Below are positions 55,394-64,000 of a DNA stretch of 64,000 nucleotides, one piece after another; the stretch's first letter is position 1; every line of letters starts with the position of its first letter. Both the position numbers and the translations under genes were made by a program. The stretch lies in contig NZ_CAJGZJ010000002.1 of assembly GCF_904846225.1 (NCBI RefSeq), forward strand, positions 186,001-250,000. Reading direction: 5' to 3'. The DNA is from Psychrobacter immobilis. Lineage in GTDB: Bacteria > Pseudomonadota > Gammaproteobacteria > Pseudomonadales > Moraxellaceae. The notes under the pieces are model-generated. The model was not told the origin of the DNA and did no database searches. It saw only the letters and a list, made by a program, of their open reading frames with translations.

Positions 55394-55409
55394 TGGAACC
55401 AGCTTTTTT
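55375..55409 (+). terminator. Terminator overlapping the WS/DGAT stop codon
   Basis: AAAAAAGCTGG and CCAGCTTTTTT with an inner TCCAT/ATGGA pair. The TAA stop (55391-55393) lies in the loop region. Confidence 0.88.
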
Positions 55410-55444
55410 GTGTTCAAGCTTCTAAATATAAAAGCTTTTTATTA

Positions 55445-55586
55445 TATAGTCAGTAAAAAGTTAAATCGATACATCAATAGTCAGATACGACTGGTATAAG
55501 TTTTTCTCACTTACCGTACCGTTGTAGACAGAGGCTTCGAAAAATTGATTCCAGCAGTCTGTCGCGCTTTTATTTTTTTGACTATA
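55445..55586. repeat. TATAGTC-ended dispersed repeat, full-length type
   Basis: Begins TATAGTCAGTAAAAAGTTAA and ends ATTTTTTTGACTATA. The core GACTGGTATAAGTTTTTCTC, AGAGGCTTCGAAAAATTGAT and CCAGCAGT matches copies at 16304 and 23194. Convergent genes lie on either side. Confidence 0.72.
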
Positions 55587-55614
55587 GATAATAGAAAACC
55601 TTAAGCAGTAATGA

Positions 55615-56442
55615 CTACACAGCGTCGCCCCATGATGGAACGACCACTTGCATCAACGGTTTCAACAGTTTGACATTACAAGCAAAGATAGAGCCTGAGG
55701 TCATAGAGTTATGTGCGCCTGTATGATCGACCACCACACCACGTGCTTCGGTCACGATAAGCTCACCCGCTGCGATATCCCAAGGCTTGATAGACATCTC
55801 AAAGTAGCCGTCAAAACGACCAGCGGCCACATAACACAAATCAAGTGCTGCAGAACCTAAACGACGAATTTGACCGCCCGCTTCTGATATTTTTTGTAGG
55901 CTTTCAAAATGCTCTTTGGCGTAAGAGACAACTTCACCATTGCGCTTGCGCTCAAGAGGATGACCGGTGGTAAATAGACCGCCATCAATCGTTTTGCGTT
56001 CGCTCACATTCATACGGCGCTGGTTAAGACGAGCACCTTTACCACGGCTGGCAGAGAACATCTCGTCACGGACTGGATCATAGACAACACCGTGCTGAGT
56101 GACACCTTTATGCTGTACTGCAATAGACACGCAGAACTGCGGCACACCATGAACGAAGTTTTTGGTACCATCTAATGGATCGATAATCCAGCACCAATCC
56201 GCATCTTCGCCGCGGCCTTCTTGCATACCAAACTCTTCACCCAAAAATGAATGATTTGGATAGCTGGCTTTTAGCGTCTCAATAGTGAGCTCTTCACTAA
56301 AACGATCAATACGCGTAACCAGTCCATCAAGCCCTTTAGACTCGATATCTAGTTCAATTTTGTGGCGGTTTTGATGCGCATATAAAATCTCTTTACCAAC
56401 TTTTTCAGCAGTACGTGCTGCGATGACGACCATGGGTTCCAT
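55615..56442 (-). CDS. suhB: Inositol-1-monophosphatase SuhB
   Basis: A 275-residue inositol monophosphatase-family enzyme. Metal ligands are in LGEEFG (Glu) and WIIDPLDGTKNF (two Asp), with WDIAAGELIVTEA near the C-terminus. Besides phosphatase activity, SuhB binds RNA polymerase in rRNA antitermination complexes in E. coli. Length is normal. ATG 56442 begins MEPMVVIAARTAEKVG, the usual SuhB start. It lies between dxs and WS/DGAT without operon partners. Confidence 0.93.
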   Translation of the reverse strand: MEPMVVIAARTAEKVGKEILYAHQNRHKIELDIESKGLDGLVTRIDRFSEELTIETLKASYPNHSFLGEEFGMQEGRGEDADWCWIIDPLDGTKNFVHGVPQFCVSIAVQHKGVTQHGVVYDPVRDEMFSASRGKGARLNQRRMNVSERKTIDGGLFTTGHPLERKRNGEVVSYAKEHFESLQKISEAGGQIRRLGSAALDLCYVAAGRFDGYFEMSIKPWDIAAGELIVTEARGVVVDHTGAHNSMTSGSIFACNVKLLKPLMQVVVPSWGDAV

Positions 56443-56801
56443 AAATAACCTATTTGCTTAATGAATGAATATAAAAAACGATAAGACCAAATCTGTGCCC
56501 ACAACATGCCAATCAGCCGCCGCATCACACCACACCTACGCGATTTAAAAAACGTGTCTTTTAAAAACGACAACCGCATTATACTAAAATTATTCGATAA
56601 AAACGAAAAAACCATTACGCTCGCCAAACCGACCATTGTTCAACCAACCACTACTGTGGTGGTCATCACAAACTGCACAAGTTGTAAAAAAGTCAGCACC
56701 TACGGCTAGCAGGCGTTCGCTCTATCTATCGAGCTTTTATCTAGACAAACCAACGCCCAGAATAAATGAGCACAGTATATCTTAAAAAATCAAAATACGG
56801 A
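56443..56801. other. suhB-dxs intergenic region
   Basis: About 360 bases upstream of suhB and downstream of dxs, both on the minus strand. A short plus-strand frame (56506-56709) has no ribosome site or family match. No other feature is supported. Confidence 0.45.
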
Positions 56802-58859
56802 TTACGACAACAGCTGCTGAAGCTGGGCGACCACACCATCGACATCCAAACCACAATCAGCGAATTGCTCTGCTTGTGAGCCATGCGCGATAAAACGATC
56901 AGAGATACCAATATTATAGATGGCTGGACGATTGCGCTTAAAAGCCGCCGACTCATTGAGCAAATACTCATTTACCGCACTACCTGCGCCGCCCATAATC
57001 ATATGTTCTTCTAGGGTCGCAATATGAGTAATGCCTTGCTCAATTAAGGTTTCGAGCAACTCGGTATCTAAAGGCTTCACCCAGCGCATATTGACAACAT
57101 GCACCTGACAATCTAACGCTTCATGGTCGGTAGTTAAGCTTTCTGCGGCTTGCTGAGCGGTTGCCACCATCGTGCCAAATGCCAGTAATGCAAGCTTTTT
57201 GGGAGCGGCATCGCTACCTAAAACCGACTCTACGATTGCTTTGCCTATTTTATAAGTTTGGGCGGGCTGTTCAATAAACGCTCCTGTACCGACGCCGCGT
57301 GGATAACGTACCGCCGTGCAGCCTTGGTATTCATAGCAAGTATTAAGCAAATGATAGCATTCGTTCTCATCTTTTGGCACCGCAATCACCATATTAGGCA
57401 CACAGCGCAAAAACGCAAAGTCAAACACGCCAGCATGGGTTGCGCCATCTTCACCGACTAAGCCAGCACGATCAATCGCAAACATCACATCGAGGTTTTG
57501 GAGCGCCACATCATGAATCAGCTGGTCATAACCACGCTGCAAAAACGTCGAATAAATCGCCACAATAGGCTTAACGCCTTGCGTCGCCATGCCAGCGGCT
57601 AGCGTAACTGCATGCTGCTCAGCAATAGCGACATCAAAAAAGCGTTCTGGAAACTGACGAGCAAAGTCCGTCATTCCTGAGCCTTCTTCCATGGCAGGCG
57701 TGATCGCAAGTAGCTTATCGTTTACGGCCGCTTTATCGCATAAAAACTGCCCGAACACTTGCGAATATTTTAAGGCGGTTTTGGTGCTTGGCTGGGATTC
57801 TTCTTTAGATGTAGTCTGGATGTCGCGCTGAATTTCTGCTGGTAACTTACTGATCGCATGATAACCGACTGGATCTAATTCAGCGGGTGCAAAGCCTTTG
57901 CCTTTAGTCGTATAGATATGAACGAGAACAGGGCCTTTTATCTGCTTGGCAAGTGACAATACACGCAGTAACTCAGGGATATTATGACCATCAAATGGAC
58001 CAAAATATCTAAAGCCAATTGCTTTGAATAAGTTGTCTTCTAGCTGCGGGACGTCGCGCATCTCTTTATGACGTTTACGGCGGTCAAAGCTTTGCATGTC
58101 GGGGCGATGACATAGAATAGGCTCGCCTGTATCAGAGATATCGACCTGATAACCTGACTCCCAAAGCATCGCTAAATGCCGCGAAAAACCACCGATAGAA
58201 CACGATATCGACATATCGTTGTCATTTAAAATTACTAAAAGGTCGGCATCTTGTTGTACCGCATCATTCATGGCTTCAAACGCCATGCCACCAGTCATTG
58301 CCCCATCGCCAATAATACAGGCAACGGTTTGCACGCGGCCTTGGTAACGCAGCGCGAGACTCATGCCCAGACCAGCTGAGATTGAAGTCGATGAATGCCC
58401 GACACCAAAAGTATCGTAAACCGATTCGGCGCGCTCAGGAAAGGCGGTTAAACCCTCTTTAGAACGGATAGTACCCAATTGATCACGGCGACCTGTCAGT
58501 ACCTTGTGCGCATAAGCCTGATGACCGACGTCCCAAACAATCTGATCGTGCGGCGCGTCCAATAAATAATGGAGTGCAATGGTCAATTCGACCACGCCCA
58601 AGTTGGCACCGAAATGCCCACCGCTTTGACCGGCTGAATACAATAAAAAAGATCGCAATTCATCCACTAAAGTAATCAACTGAGCCGTTGTAAACGCATT
58701 AATATCAGCTGGCACAGCGATACTATCGAGCAACGGCGTTTGAGGACGCACACGTGGAATCACAGTATAAGTCTGCTGTAAGCTCGACAGCTGAGTACCC
58801 GAATCAAAGGCTGACGCAGATACGGAATGAGACTGTGGGGAATGAGGTGACTGCTGCAT
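56802..58859 (-). CDS. dxs: 1-deoxy-D-xylulose-5-phosphate synthase
   Basis: The thiamine-diphosphate enzyme that starts the MEP isoprenoid pathway and also feeds ThiG and PLP synthesis. Visible: [18 protein letters not shown], the TPP motif [17 protein letters not shown] and NDNDMSIS, and the C-terminal transketolase part [14 protein letters not shown] and [15 protein letters not shown]. The ATG at 58859 (MQQSPHS) gives 685 residues; a TTG at 58880 is an alternative. A Ser-rich N-terminal extension of about 45 residues precedes the conserved part. It is divergent from ribA. Confidence 0.96.
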   Translation of the reverse strand: MQQSPHSPQSHSVSASAFDSGTQLSSLQQTYTVIPRVRPQTPLLDSIAVPADINAFTTAQLITLVDELRSFLLYSAGQSGGHFGANLGVVELTIALHYLLDAPHDQIVWDVGHQAYAHKVLTGRRDQLGTIRSKEGLTAFPERAESVYDTFGVGHSSTSISAGLGMSLALRYQGRVQTVACIIGDGAMTGGMAFEAMNDAVQQDADLLVILNDNDMSISCSIGGFSRHLAMLWESGYQVDISDTGEPILCHRPDMQSFDRRKRHKEMRDVPQLEDNLFKAIGFRYFGPFDGHNIPELLRVLSLAKQIKGPVLVHIYTTKGKGFAPAELDPVGYHAISKLPAEIQRDIQTTSKEESQPSTKTALKYSQVFGQFLCDKAAVNDKLLAITPAMEEGSGMTDFARQFPERFFDVAIAEQHAVTLAAGMATQGVKPIVAIYSTFLQRGYDQLIHDVALQNLDVMFAIDRAGLVGEDGATHAGVFDFAFLRCVPNMVIAVPKDENECYHLLNTCYEYQGCTAVRYPRGVGTGAFIEQPAQTYKIGKAIVESVLGSDAAPKKLALLAFGTMVATAQQAAESLTTDHEALDCQVHVVNMRWVKPLDTELLETLIEQGITHIATLEEHMIMGGAGSAVNEYLLNESAAFKRNRPAIYNIGISDRFIAHGSQAEQFADCGLDVDGVVAQLQQLLS

Positions 58860-59367
58860 AAACCGTACGATACCTACCAATCTGCTGACAAGACGTTGGC
58901 TTAGCGCTAACTAAGCGACGTCAATAATATCTACATCATTATTGATGTAATTGACCATATAATTATTCATGCAACTTTTGCGCGTATATAACTGCGCGAC
59001 GTATACCGTGCATACGCGGTCATAATAGACCACGCTTCAATACTAAGGCTTGCTATTATGCCTTATTATTTTGCACCGATATTGGATGTTAGTGACGACA
59101 TAGTAATGTAAGGATAAAGACTTGTCACTGTATCCGTCAAAATAGTATGGCATAATAGCATTTTTTTTTAATTGTCGCTTTAATCATCGTGCGTCGTCTG
59201 TGAACTTTGTGTGTTTTTATAATAAATACAATAAGCACACTATCTTTATGAACAGGTTATACTGCTATCCTCTTAGCCATACTCTTCGGGCTAGGATACC
59301 GTAGCTGTTTTGATGCAGATATAACAAACCCTTCACCGCCACGATTATAGGCTTATGCAGGACATTA
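58860..59367. other. Divergent dxs-ribA intergenic region
   Basis: About 500 bases. A hairpin TATCCTCTTAGCC/GGCTAGGATA lies at 59263-59297 in the ribA leader and an imperfect CGCGTATA/TATACCGTGCATACGCG palindrome at 58980-59025. No FMN riboswitch motif is visible. Confidence 0.45.
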
Positions 59368-60060
59368 ATGTCATATCAATTTATTACTAGCGCCAAACTC
59401 CCTACTCGTCACGGCGAGTTTGATATTCATATCTTTGAAAACGATGATGGTCAAGAGCATGTGATGCTGACCGTCGGCATGTCTGTGGTCGATCAAACCA
59501 CAGAGAGTGCTGCTCTATCGAGCCAAAATATGTCGTCAAACCAACAAGATGACACACTGGCAGAGCGACCGATTCCATTGGTTCGTATTCATTCTGAGTG
59601 TCTAACTGGCGATGCGTTTAGCTCATTAAAGTGCGACTGTGGGCCGCAGCTCAATACTGCGATGCAAGCGATACAAGAGACGGGCTACGGTGCTATTTTG
59701 TATTTGCGTCAAGAAGGCCGTGGTATCGGTCTGACCAATAAGATTCGCGCTTATGCCCTTCAAGATCAAGGGCACGACACCTTAGATGCCAATCTCATGT
59801 TGGGCTTGCCTGCCGATGCGCGCATTTATGATATGTGCGGGCCGATGCTCGCGCATATTGGTGTGGATGCCGTTAGACTCATTACCAACAATCCAGACAA
59901 AGTGGCTTATCTGACTGAGCACGGAATTAATGTCGTTGAACGCGTGCCATTATTGGTTGGCGTCAATGATATGAATGCTGAGTATCTAGCCACGAAGCGT
60001 GACCGTATGGGACATCTACTGGACAAAGATTTCAATACCGCACTATATCTTAATAAATAA
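59368..60060 (+). CDS. ribA: GTP cyclohydrolase II
   Basis: The first riboflavin enzyme: GTP to 2,5-diamino-6-ribosylamino-pyrimidinone phosphate. The zinc ligands are in [19 protein letters not shown], and [28 protein letters not shown] and [10 protein letters not shown] are conserved. At 230 residues it is slightly longer than E. coli RibA (196) because of an insert near residue 55 ([14 protein letters not shown]). It is a stand-alone RibA without the RibB domain. ATG 59368 has AGGAC four bases upstream. hemF starts 43 bases downstream, so they may be cotranscribed. Confidence 0.96.
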   Translation: MSYQFITSAKLPTRHGEFDIHIFENDDGQEHVMLTVGMSVVDQTTESAALSSQNMSSNQQDDTLAERPIPLVRIHSECLTGDAFSSLKCDCGPQLNTAMQAIQETGYGAILYLRQEGRGIGLTNKIRAYALQDQGHDTLDANLMLGLPADARIYDMCGPMLAHIGVDAVRLITNNPDKVAYLTEHGINVVERVPLLVGVNDMNAEYLATKRDRMGHLLDKDFNTALYLNK

Positions 60061-60088
60061 ACAGATTAATAAATAGACGAATTAATAA

Positions 60089-61114
<1,026 letters not shown>

Positions 61115-61451
61115 TTGGTGTGACGAAAATTTTAGGTATAAAAAAAGACTAGGGCGTGCTGAATATTCAACACGCCCTAGTCTTTTTTTATATCTGTGTC
61201 AGCTACTCTATCATTGCTGACCTTATTCATATAAATTCCAGAAATCTCAAATATTACGATGATATAACAACTATGTTGATTATCATTGCACACATAACGG
61301 TTACAATAGAGCTTACTTTTTAGAAAAATTGTTTAGAAGCGAATGCGTTTCCAAATGACTCTCAGGCAATATCTTTTATAATAATGTTTTACGACAAGGC
61401 CAGCATTTGCAATCGCGCCTACTATTCGCCAATTTTAAAGGAGTAATTTAT
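61115..61451. other. hemF-cytochrome c' intergenic region
   Basis: About 340 bases with the hemF terminator at 61141-61189 and the promoter region of the cytochrome gene. No further element is recognised. Confidence 0.5.
61141..61189. terminator. Bidirectional terminator after hemF
   Basis: A perfect 18-bp palindrome AAAAAAGACTAGGGCGTG / CACGCCCTAGTCTTTTTT with a 12-base centre. The stem contains CTAGGGCGTG, the end sequence of the repeat family at 475 and 11903. Confidence 0.9.
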
Positions 61452-61922
61452 ATGGCACAGGTTCATCTTCATAAATCATTGAAATCCATTTTCGGCATTA
61501 CCTTAATGGCAACTGCGGTAAGCCTAACCGCATGTAGCAATCCAGCGGACTCTGACGTAACCGCCCGTCAAGACAGCATGAAAAGCTGGGGTGATGCGAT
61601 GGGTGTCATGGGTGATATGGCAAAAGCACCCAATACATTTGATGCGGCGGTATTTAAGGAACAAGCTGCATTTTTAGCAGAAGACGCCTCCAGTCCTTGG
61701 AGTCATTTTGAAAACCAAGACGCTACTGGTAATGCCACTGAAGCCGTTTGGTCAAATGCTGATGGTTTCCGCGCCAAATCAGACAACTTCGAAAAAGCAA
61801 CGGCTGAGCTAAGCGCCGCTGCACAAACAGCCACGAGTGTTGACGATGTGCTACCTGCTTTCGGTCAAGTGGGCGCTAGCTGTAAATCGTGTCACACAGA
61901 GTTCAGAGCAAAAAATAACTAA
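61452..61922 (+). CDS. Cytochrome c' family lipoprotein
   Basis: A 156-residue heme protein of the cytochrome c' (PF01322-like) group: a four-helix bundle with the C-terminal heme motif CKSCH in GASCKSCHTEFRAKN. The signal peptide ends LTAC-SNPAD, a lipobox, so it should be membrane-anchored in the periplasm. Cytochromes c' bind NO or CO in other bacteria; its role here is not known. ATG 61452 is chosen since AAAGGAG lies eight bases upstream; the frame is open to 61407. A terminator follows. Confidence 0.86.
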   Translation: MAQVHLHKSLKSIFGITLMATAVSLTACSNPADSDVTARQDSMKSWGDAMGVMGDMAKAPNTFDAAVFKEQAAFLAEDASSPWSHFENQDATGNATEAVWSNADGFRAKSDNFEKATAELSAAAQTATSVDDVLPAFGQVGASCKSCHTEFRAKNN

Positions 61923-61939
61923 GTCTCTATAACTGGCCT

Positions 61940-61976
61940 AAAAAAACCGCCACATCAAATGATATGGCGGTTTTTT
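61940..61976 (+). terminator. Terminator of cytochrome c' gene
   Basis: AAAAAACCGCCA and TGGCGGTTTTTT flank 12 bases. Confidence 0.88.
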
Positions 61977-62034
61977 ATTTTTAAAAAGCATGACACTAGG
62001 GCGTGTCCTCAAGTCAGCACTGTAAAACAGCCCG

Positions 62035-63009
62035 CTATTCTGTCACGGTTTTATTGACATCGACAGCTTGGTGTTCATTTATTTTACTCACGATGGCTTT
62101 TACCGAAGGATCACTCAAGTCTATGGTACGCACAGGGAATGGCATATCAATCCCCGCTTTATCCAGCGCTGTTTTGACCTCTATCAGTACTTGGTCTATC
62201 GAGGTCACTTTGTTGGCTTGATTACCATCATCAATAAACCAGCGCACAACCAAATCAATAGTGGAGTCGCCCAAGTTGACGGCAATGATGGTCGGTGAGG
62301 CTTGTTTCGATACGCTATCCGCTCGATCTAGCGCTTTCATAATTACAGATTTTGCTTCAACGATATCATCAGCATAGCCGATACCCACAGCCAATTGTAA
62401 ACGGCGCTGCTTATAAGCGGTATTAACGGTCAACGCTGAGGTGTAAAGATCTGAGTTCGGAATCACCACTTGCCTGCCATCATAAGTTCTAATGGTCGTG
62501 GCACGAATTTTGATATCCTCAACCGTCCCTTCGTATTCACCTGACACAATTTGATCGCCAATACGAAAAGGCTCTGAGAGCAGTAGCAAAATACCAGACA
62601 ATAAGTTTTGGAAAATATCTTTAAAAGCAAAACCAATGGCAACTGACCCGATACCGAGCGCACCAATCAGCTTGGCAGGCGTAAATCCTGGTACAGCAAT
62701 GACCATAGCGATTATAAGGCCGATAAAAACAATGAGTGCACCGCCCACCCGCTGAAAAACTTTGACTAAGTTTTGATGCCGACTGCGACTACCAAGGAGC
62801 TTATAGACGACTTTTTTGAAGACAATGGATAGCAGCCAAAAAATCACAATAACGATGAGCGACGCCACAAAATAAGGGATTCGCTCAAGAAAGCCCACCA
62901 CCATCTCATTGGCTGAATCAATGATGCTTTGATAGGTGAGCACCTCGACAGGAATTGTTTCAGCGTTTGGATTAGCACTCACTACCGTTTCTGCCTGAGA
63001 GGTAGGCAT
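62035..63009 (-). CDS. mscS: MscS-type mechanosensitive channel
   Basis: A 324-residue small-conductance mechanosensitive channel that releases solutes under hypo-osmotic shock. Three membrane segments lie at residues about 45-65, 85-105 and 115-140. The pore helix is GALGIGSVAIGFAFKDIFQN and the beta-domain begins DQIVSGEYEGTVEDI with RTYDGRQVVIPNSDLY. These match the MscS family. The C-terminus ends VDVNKTVTE without the last barrel extension of larger family members. It is followed (minus strand) by a CTAGGGCGTGTCCTC repeat end at 61994-62012. Confidence 0.93.
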   Translation of the reverse strand: MPTSQAETVVSANPNAETIPVEVLTYQSIIDSANEMVVGFLERIPYFVASLIVIVIFWLLSIVFKKVVYKLLGSRSRHQNLVKVFQRVGGALIVFIGLIIAMVIAVPGFTPAKLIGALGIGSVAIGFAFKDIFQNLLSGILLLLSEPFRIGDQIVSGEYEGTVEDIKIRATTIRTYDGRQVVIPNSDLYTSALTVNTAYKQRRLQLAVGIGYADDIVEAKSVIMKALDRADSVSKQASPTIIAVNLGDSTIDLVVRWFIDDGNQANKVTSIDQVLIEVKTALDKAGIDMPFPVRTIDLSDPSVKAIVSKINEHQAVDVNKTVTE

Positions 63010-63103
63010 CTTTAGGTCACTCCCTTTTTGATTTGATTTTTGATTGATTTTTTAATTTACTTGAGTCAAACGCATCAGTACTGCGTTATCAAAGATTTGA
63101 AAC

Positions 63104-63685
63104 CTAAACTATTAAGTCAGCTTGAATGATCTCAATCCAGTAGCCATCAACGTCCTTGATAAAGGCGATATTTTTCATTTTGCCCTCTTCTGGACGTTTT
63201 TTGAATTCGACTTGATTTTCATCGAACCAAGCAACGGCGTCATCTAAACTTGGTACCGCAAAGCAAATATGACCGAACCCTTGTGGTTGTTCATTACCAT
63301 CGTGATAGCTAAAATCCGCTTGCGTTTCAGTACCATAGTTATGAGTCAATTCTAAAATACCGCGTTGGCGGGACGTATAGACTTTTAAATCGTTACCAGA
63401 GGGCAAATTGTCACGCTCTTCATCAGTCAATTTGGCCAAAAAGTACAAGTCGAAACTCATATCAGGGAATTTTTTAACCGTTAGCAACGTCATACCCAAA
63501 ACGCCCGTATAAAATGCCAATGACTTAACAGGATCTTTTACGCGTAGCATGGTGTGATTAAAGGTATAACCAGTGGTTTGGCTGGCAATCGATTGTACGC
63601 CATCAGCTTTTACACTGCTCGCTGGTTGGGCTATCGCTGATGAATTGCTGTTATTATTATTTGAGTCGACTGTTGAATTAGACAT
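63104..63685 (-). CDS. gloA: Lactoylglutathione lyase (glyoxalase I)
   Basis: A 193-residue glyoxalase I that converts the methylglyoxal-glutathione adduct to S-lactoylglutathione. The metal ligands are visible: His in FNHTMLRVKD, Glu in LELTHNYG, His in FGHICFAV and Glu in YWIEIIQ. It has an Asn/Ser-rich N-terminal tail of about 35 residues and an internal insert (LAKLTDEERDNLPSGND) near residue 80, which resemble the longer eukaryotic and gamma-proteobacterial class. AGGATAATT precedes the ATG. Confidence 0.94.
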   Translation of the reverse strand: MSNSTVDSNNNNSNSSAIAQPASSVKADGVQSIASQTTGYTFNHTMLRVKDPVKSLAFYTGVLGMTLLTVKKFPDMSFDLYFLAKLTDEERDNLPSGNDLKVYTSRQRGILELTHNYGTETQADFSYHDGNEQPQGFGHICFAVPSLDDAVAWFDENQVEFKKRPEEGKMKNIAFIKDVDGYWIEIIQADLIV

Positions 63686-63716
63686 AATTATCCTAATATT
63701 GATAGAAAATAAAATT

Positions 63717-63761
63717 GATAAGCCAGCAAATCACGTTTGTCTAAAGTGACTGGCTTATCAA
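63717..63761 (-). terminator. Possible hairpin upstream of gloA
   Basis: GATAAGCCAG and CTGGCTTATC are exact inverted repeats 23 bases apart, between the carbonic anhydrase stop and gloA. No long T run follows, so a terminator role is uncertain. Confidence 0.4.
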
Positions 63762-63845
63762 ATCATAATAAAAAATTGCTGAATTACTGATAAGCACTTG
63801 TAATATATATTCAATAATACGAATTTAATGCAGATATCATACCAT

Positions 63846-64000
63846 CTAAGTGTCTAAAAACTGTACTTGCCCTGTTTCTAAATCGTACTCTGCCCCAACG
63901 ATAAGCAGTTGACCACTATTGTTTAAATCCTCTAACGACCGCGAACCATGCTTGAGCTGACTGACTGACATGCGCACATTGGCACGGATAGAGCGATTGA
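63846..64000 (-). CDS. Beta-carbonic anhydrase, C-terminal fragment
   Basis: The last 51 codons of a minus-strand gene that begins beyond the window: NRSIRANVRMSVSQLKHGSR, EDLNNSGQLLIVGAEYDLET and a final GQVQFLDT. The NVRMSVSQL and LLIVGAEYDLETG blocks are characteristic of the C-terminus of beta-class carbonic anhydrases. The catalytic zinc site lies outside the window, so the identity rests on the tail alone. Confidence 0.7.
   Translation of the reverse strand, partial: NRSIRANVRMSVSQLKHGSRSLEDLNNSGQLLIVGAEYDLETGQVQFLDT

Noticed and set aside
56506..56709. 67-codon plus-strand ORF upstream of suhB
   Set aside because: No ribosome site and no similarity to known families; probably random.
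58860..59367. FMN riboswitch upstream of ribA
   Set aside because: The RFN-element conserved blocks (AGGGYR and GAYCGGCGG-like) are absent; only a simple hairpin is present.

Overview
The window looks like a chromosomal segment of a Psychrobacter-like member of the Moraxellaceae (Gammaproteobacteria). This is inferred from gene content: RNase E with a very long disordered tail, a wax ester synthase/DGAT, oxygen-dependent HemF, a FimU/PilVWXY1E pilus cluster, dispersed type II secretion genes and outer membrane phospholipase A. Intergenic DNA is AT-rich. Almost everything is core chromosome. The accessory parts are one IS630-type element, a McrBC-like restriction module and many short palindromic intergenic repeats.

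Layout: 1-8 kb holds the end of engB, then an HAD phosphatase and rluC on the minus strand, divergent from rne (RNase E). 8-16 kb holds a DUF808 membrane protein, a lipoprotein DsbC-like isomerase, homoserine dehydrogenase, acetyl-CoA acetyltransferase, two DUF2382 stress-type proteins and a small lipoprotein. 16-25 kb holds secA, mutS and fdxA, followed by an IS630 element sitting inside the fdxA terminator.

25-34 kb is a complete minor-pilin/adhesin operon of the type IV pilus (FimT/FimU, PilV, PilW, PilX, PilY1 and two PilE-like pilins). The major pilin gene follows, with its own sigma-54-type promoter. 34-43 kb holds comF, pldA, dsbD with a free-standing copy of the DsbD N-terminal domain, gspG, gspF and an unrecognised 368-residue protein. 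44-49 kb holds an AraC-type regulator, three tRNA genes (His, Arg, Pro) and a McrC/McrB pair. 49-64 kb is housekeeping: a DUF4442 protein, an exported RidA, gspE, thiG, WS/DGAT, suhB, dxs, ribA, hemF, a lipoprotein cytochrome c', an MscS channel, gloA and the end of a carbonic anhydrase gene.

Functional themes: the pilus operon supplies the assembly and tip complex for twitching and DNA uptake, and comF nearby fits competence. gspE, gspF and gspG are separated from each other, as scattered T2SS genes. The DsbC-like lipoprotein, DsbD and the extra DsbD alpha domain form a periplasmic thiol-reduction set. Two families of short repeats with inverted ends recur between genes, one ending TATAGTC and one ending AGGGCRTGTC. 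In places they supply a stop codon or resemble terminator stems. No CRISPR array, prophage or clearly new multi-gene system was seen. The most unusual items are the McrB lacking an N-terminal DNA-binding domain, the orphan DsbD alpha domain, the IS-split terminator and the repeat families.
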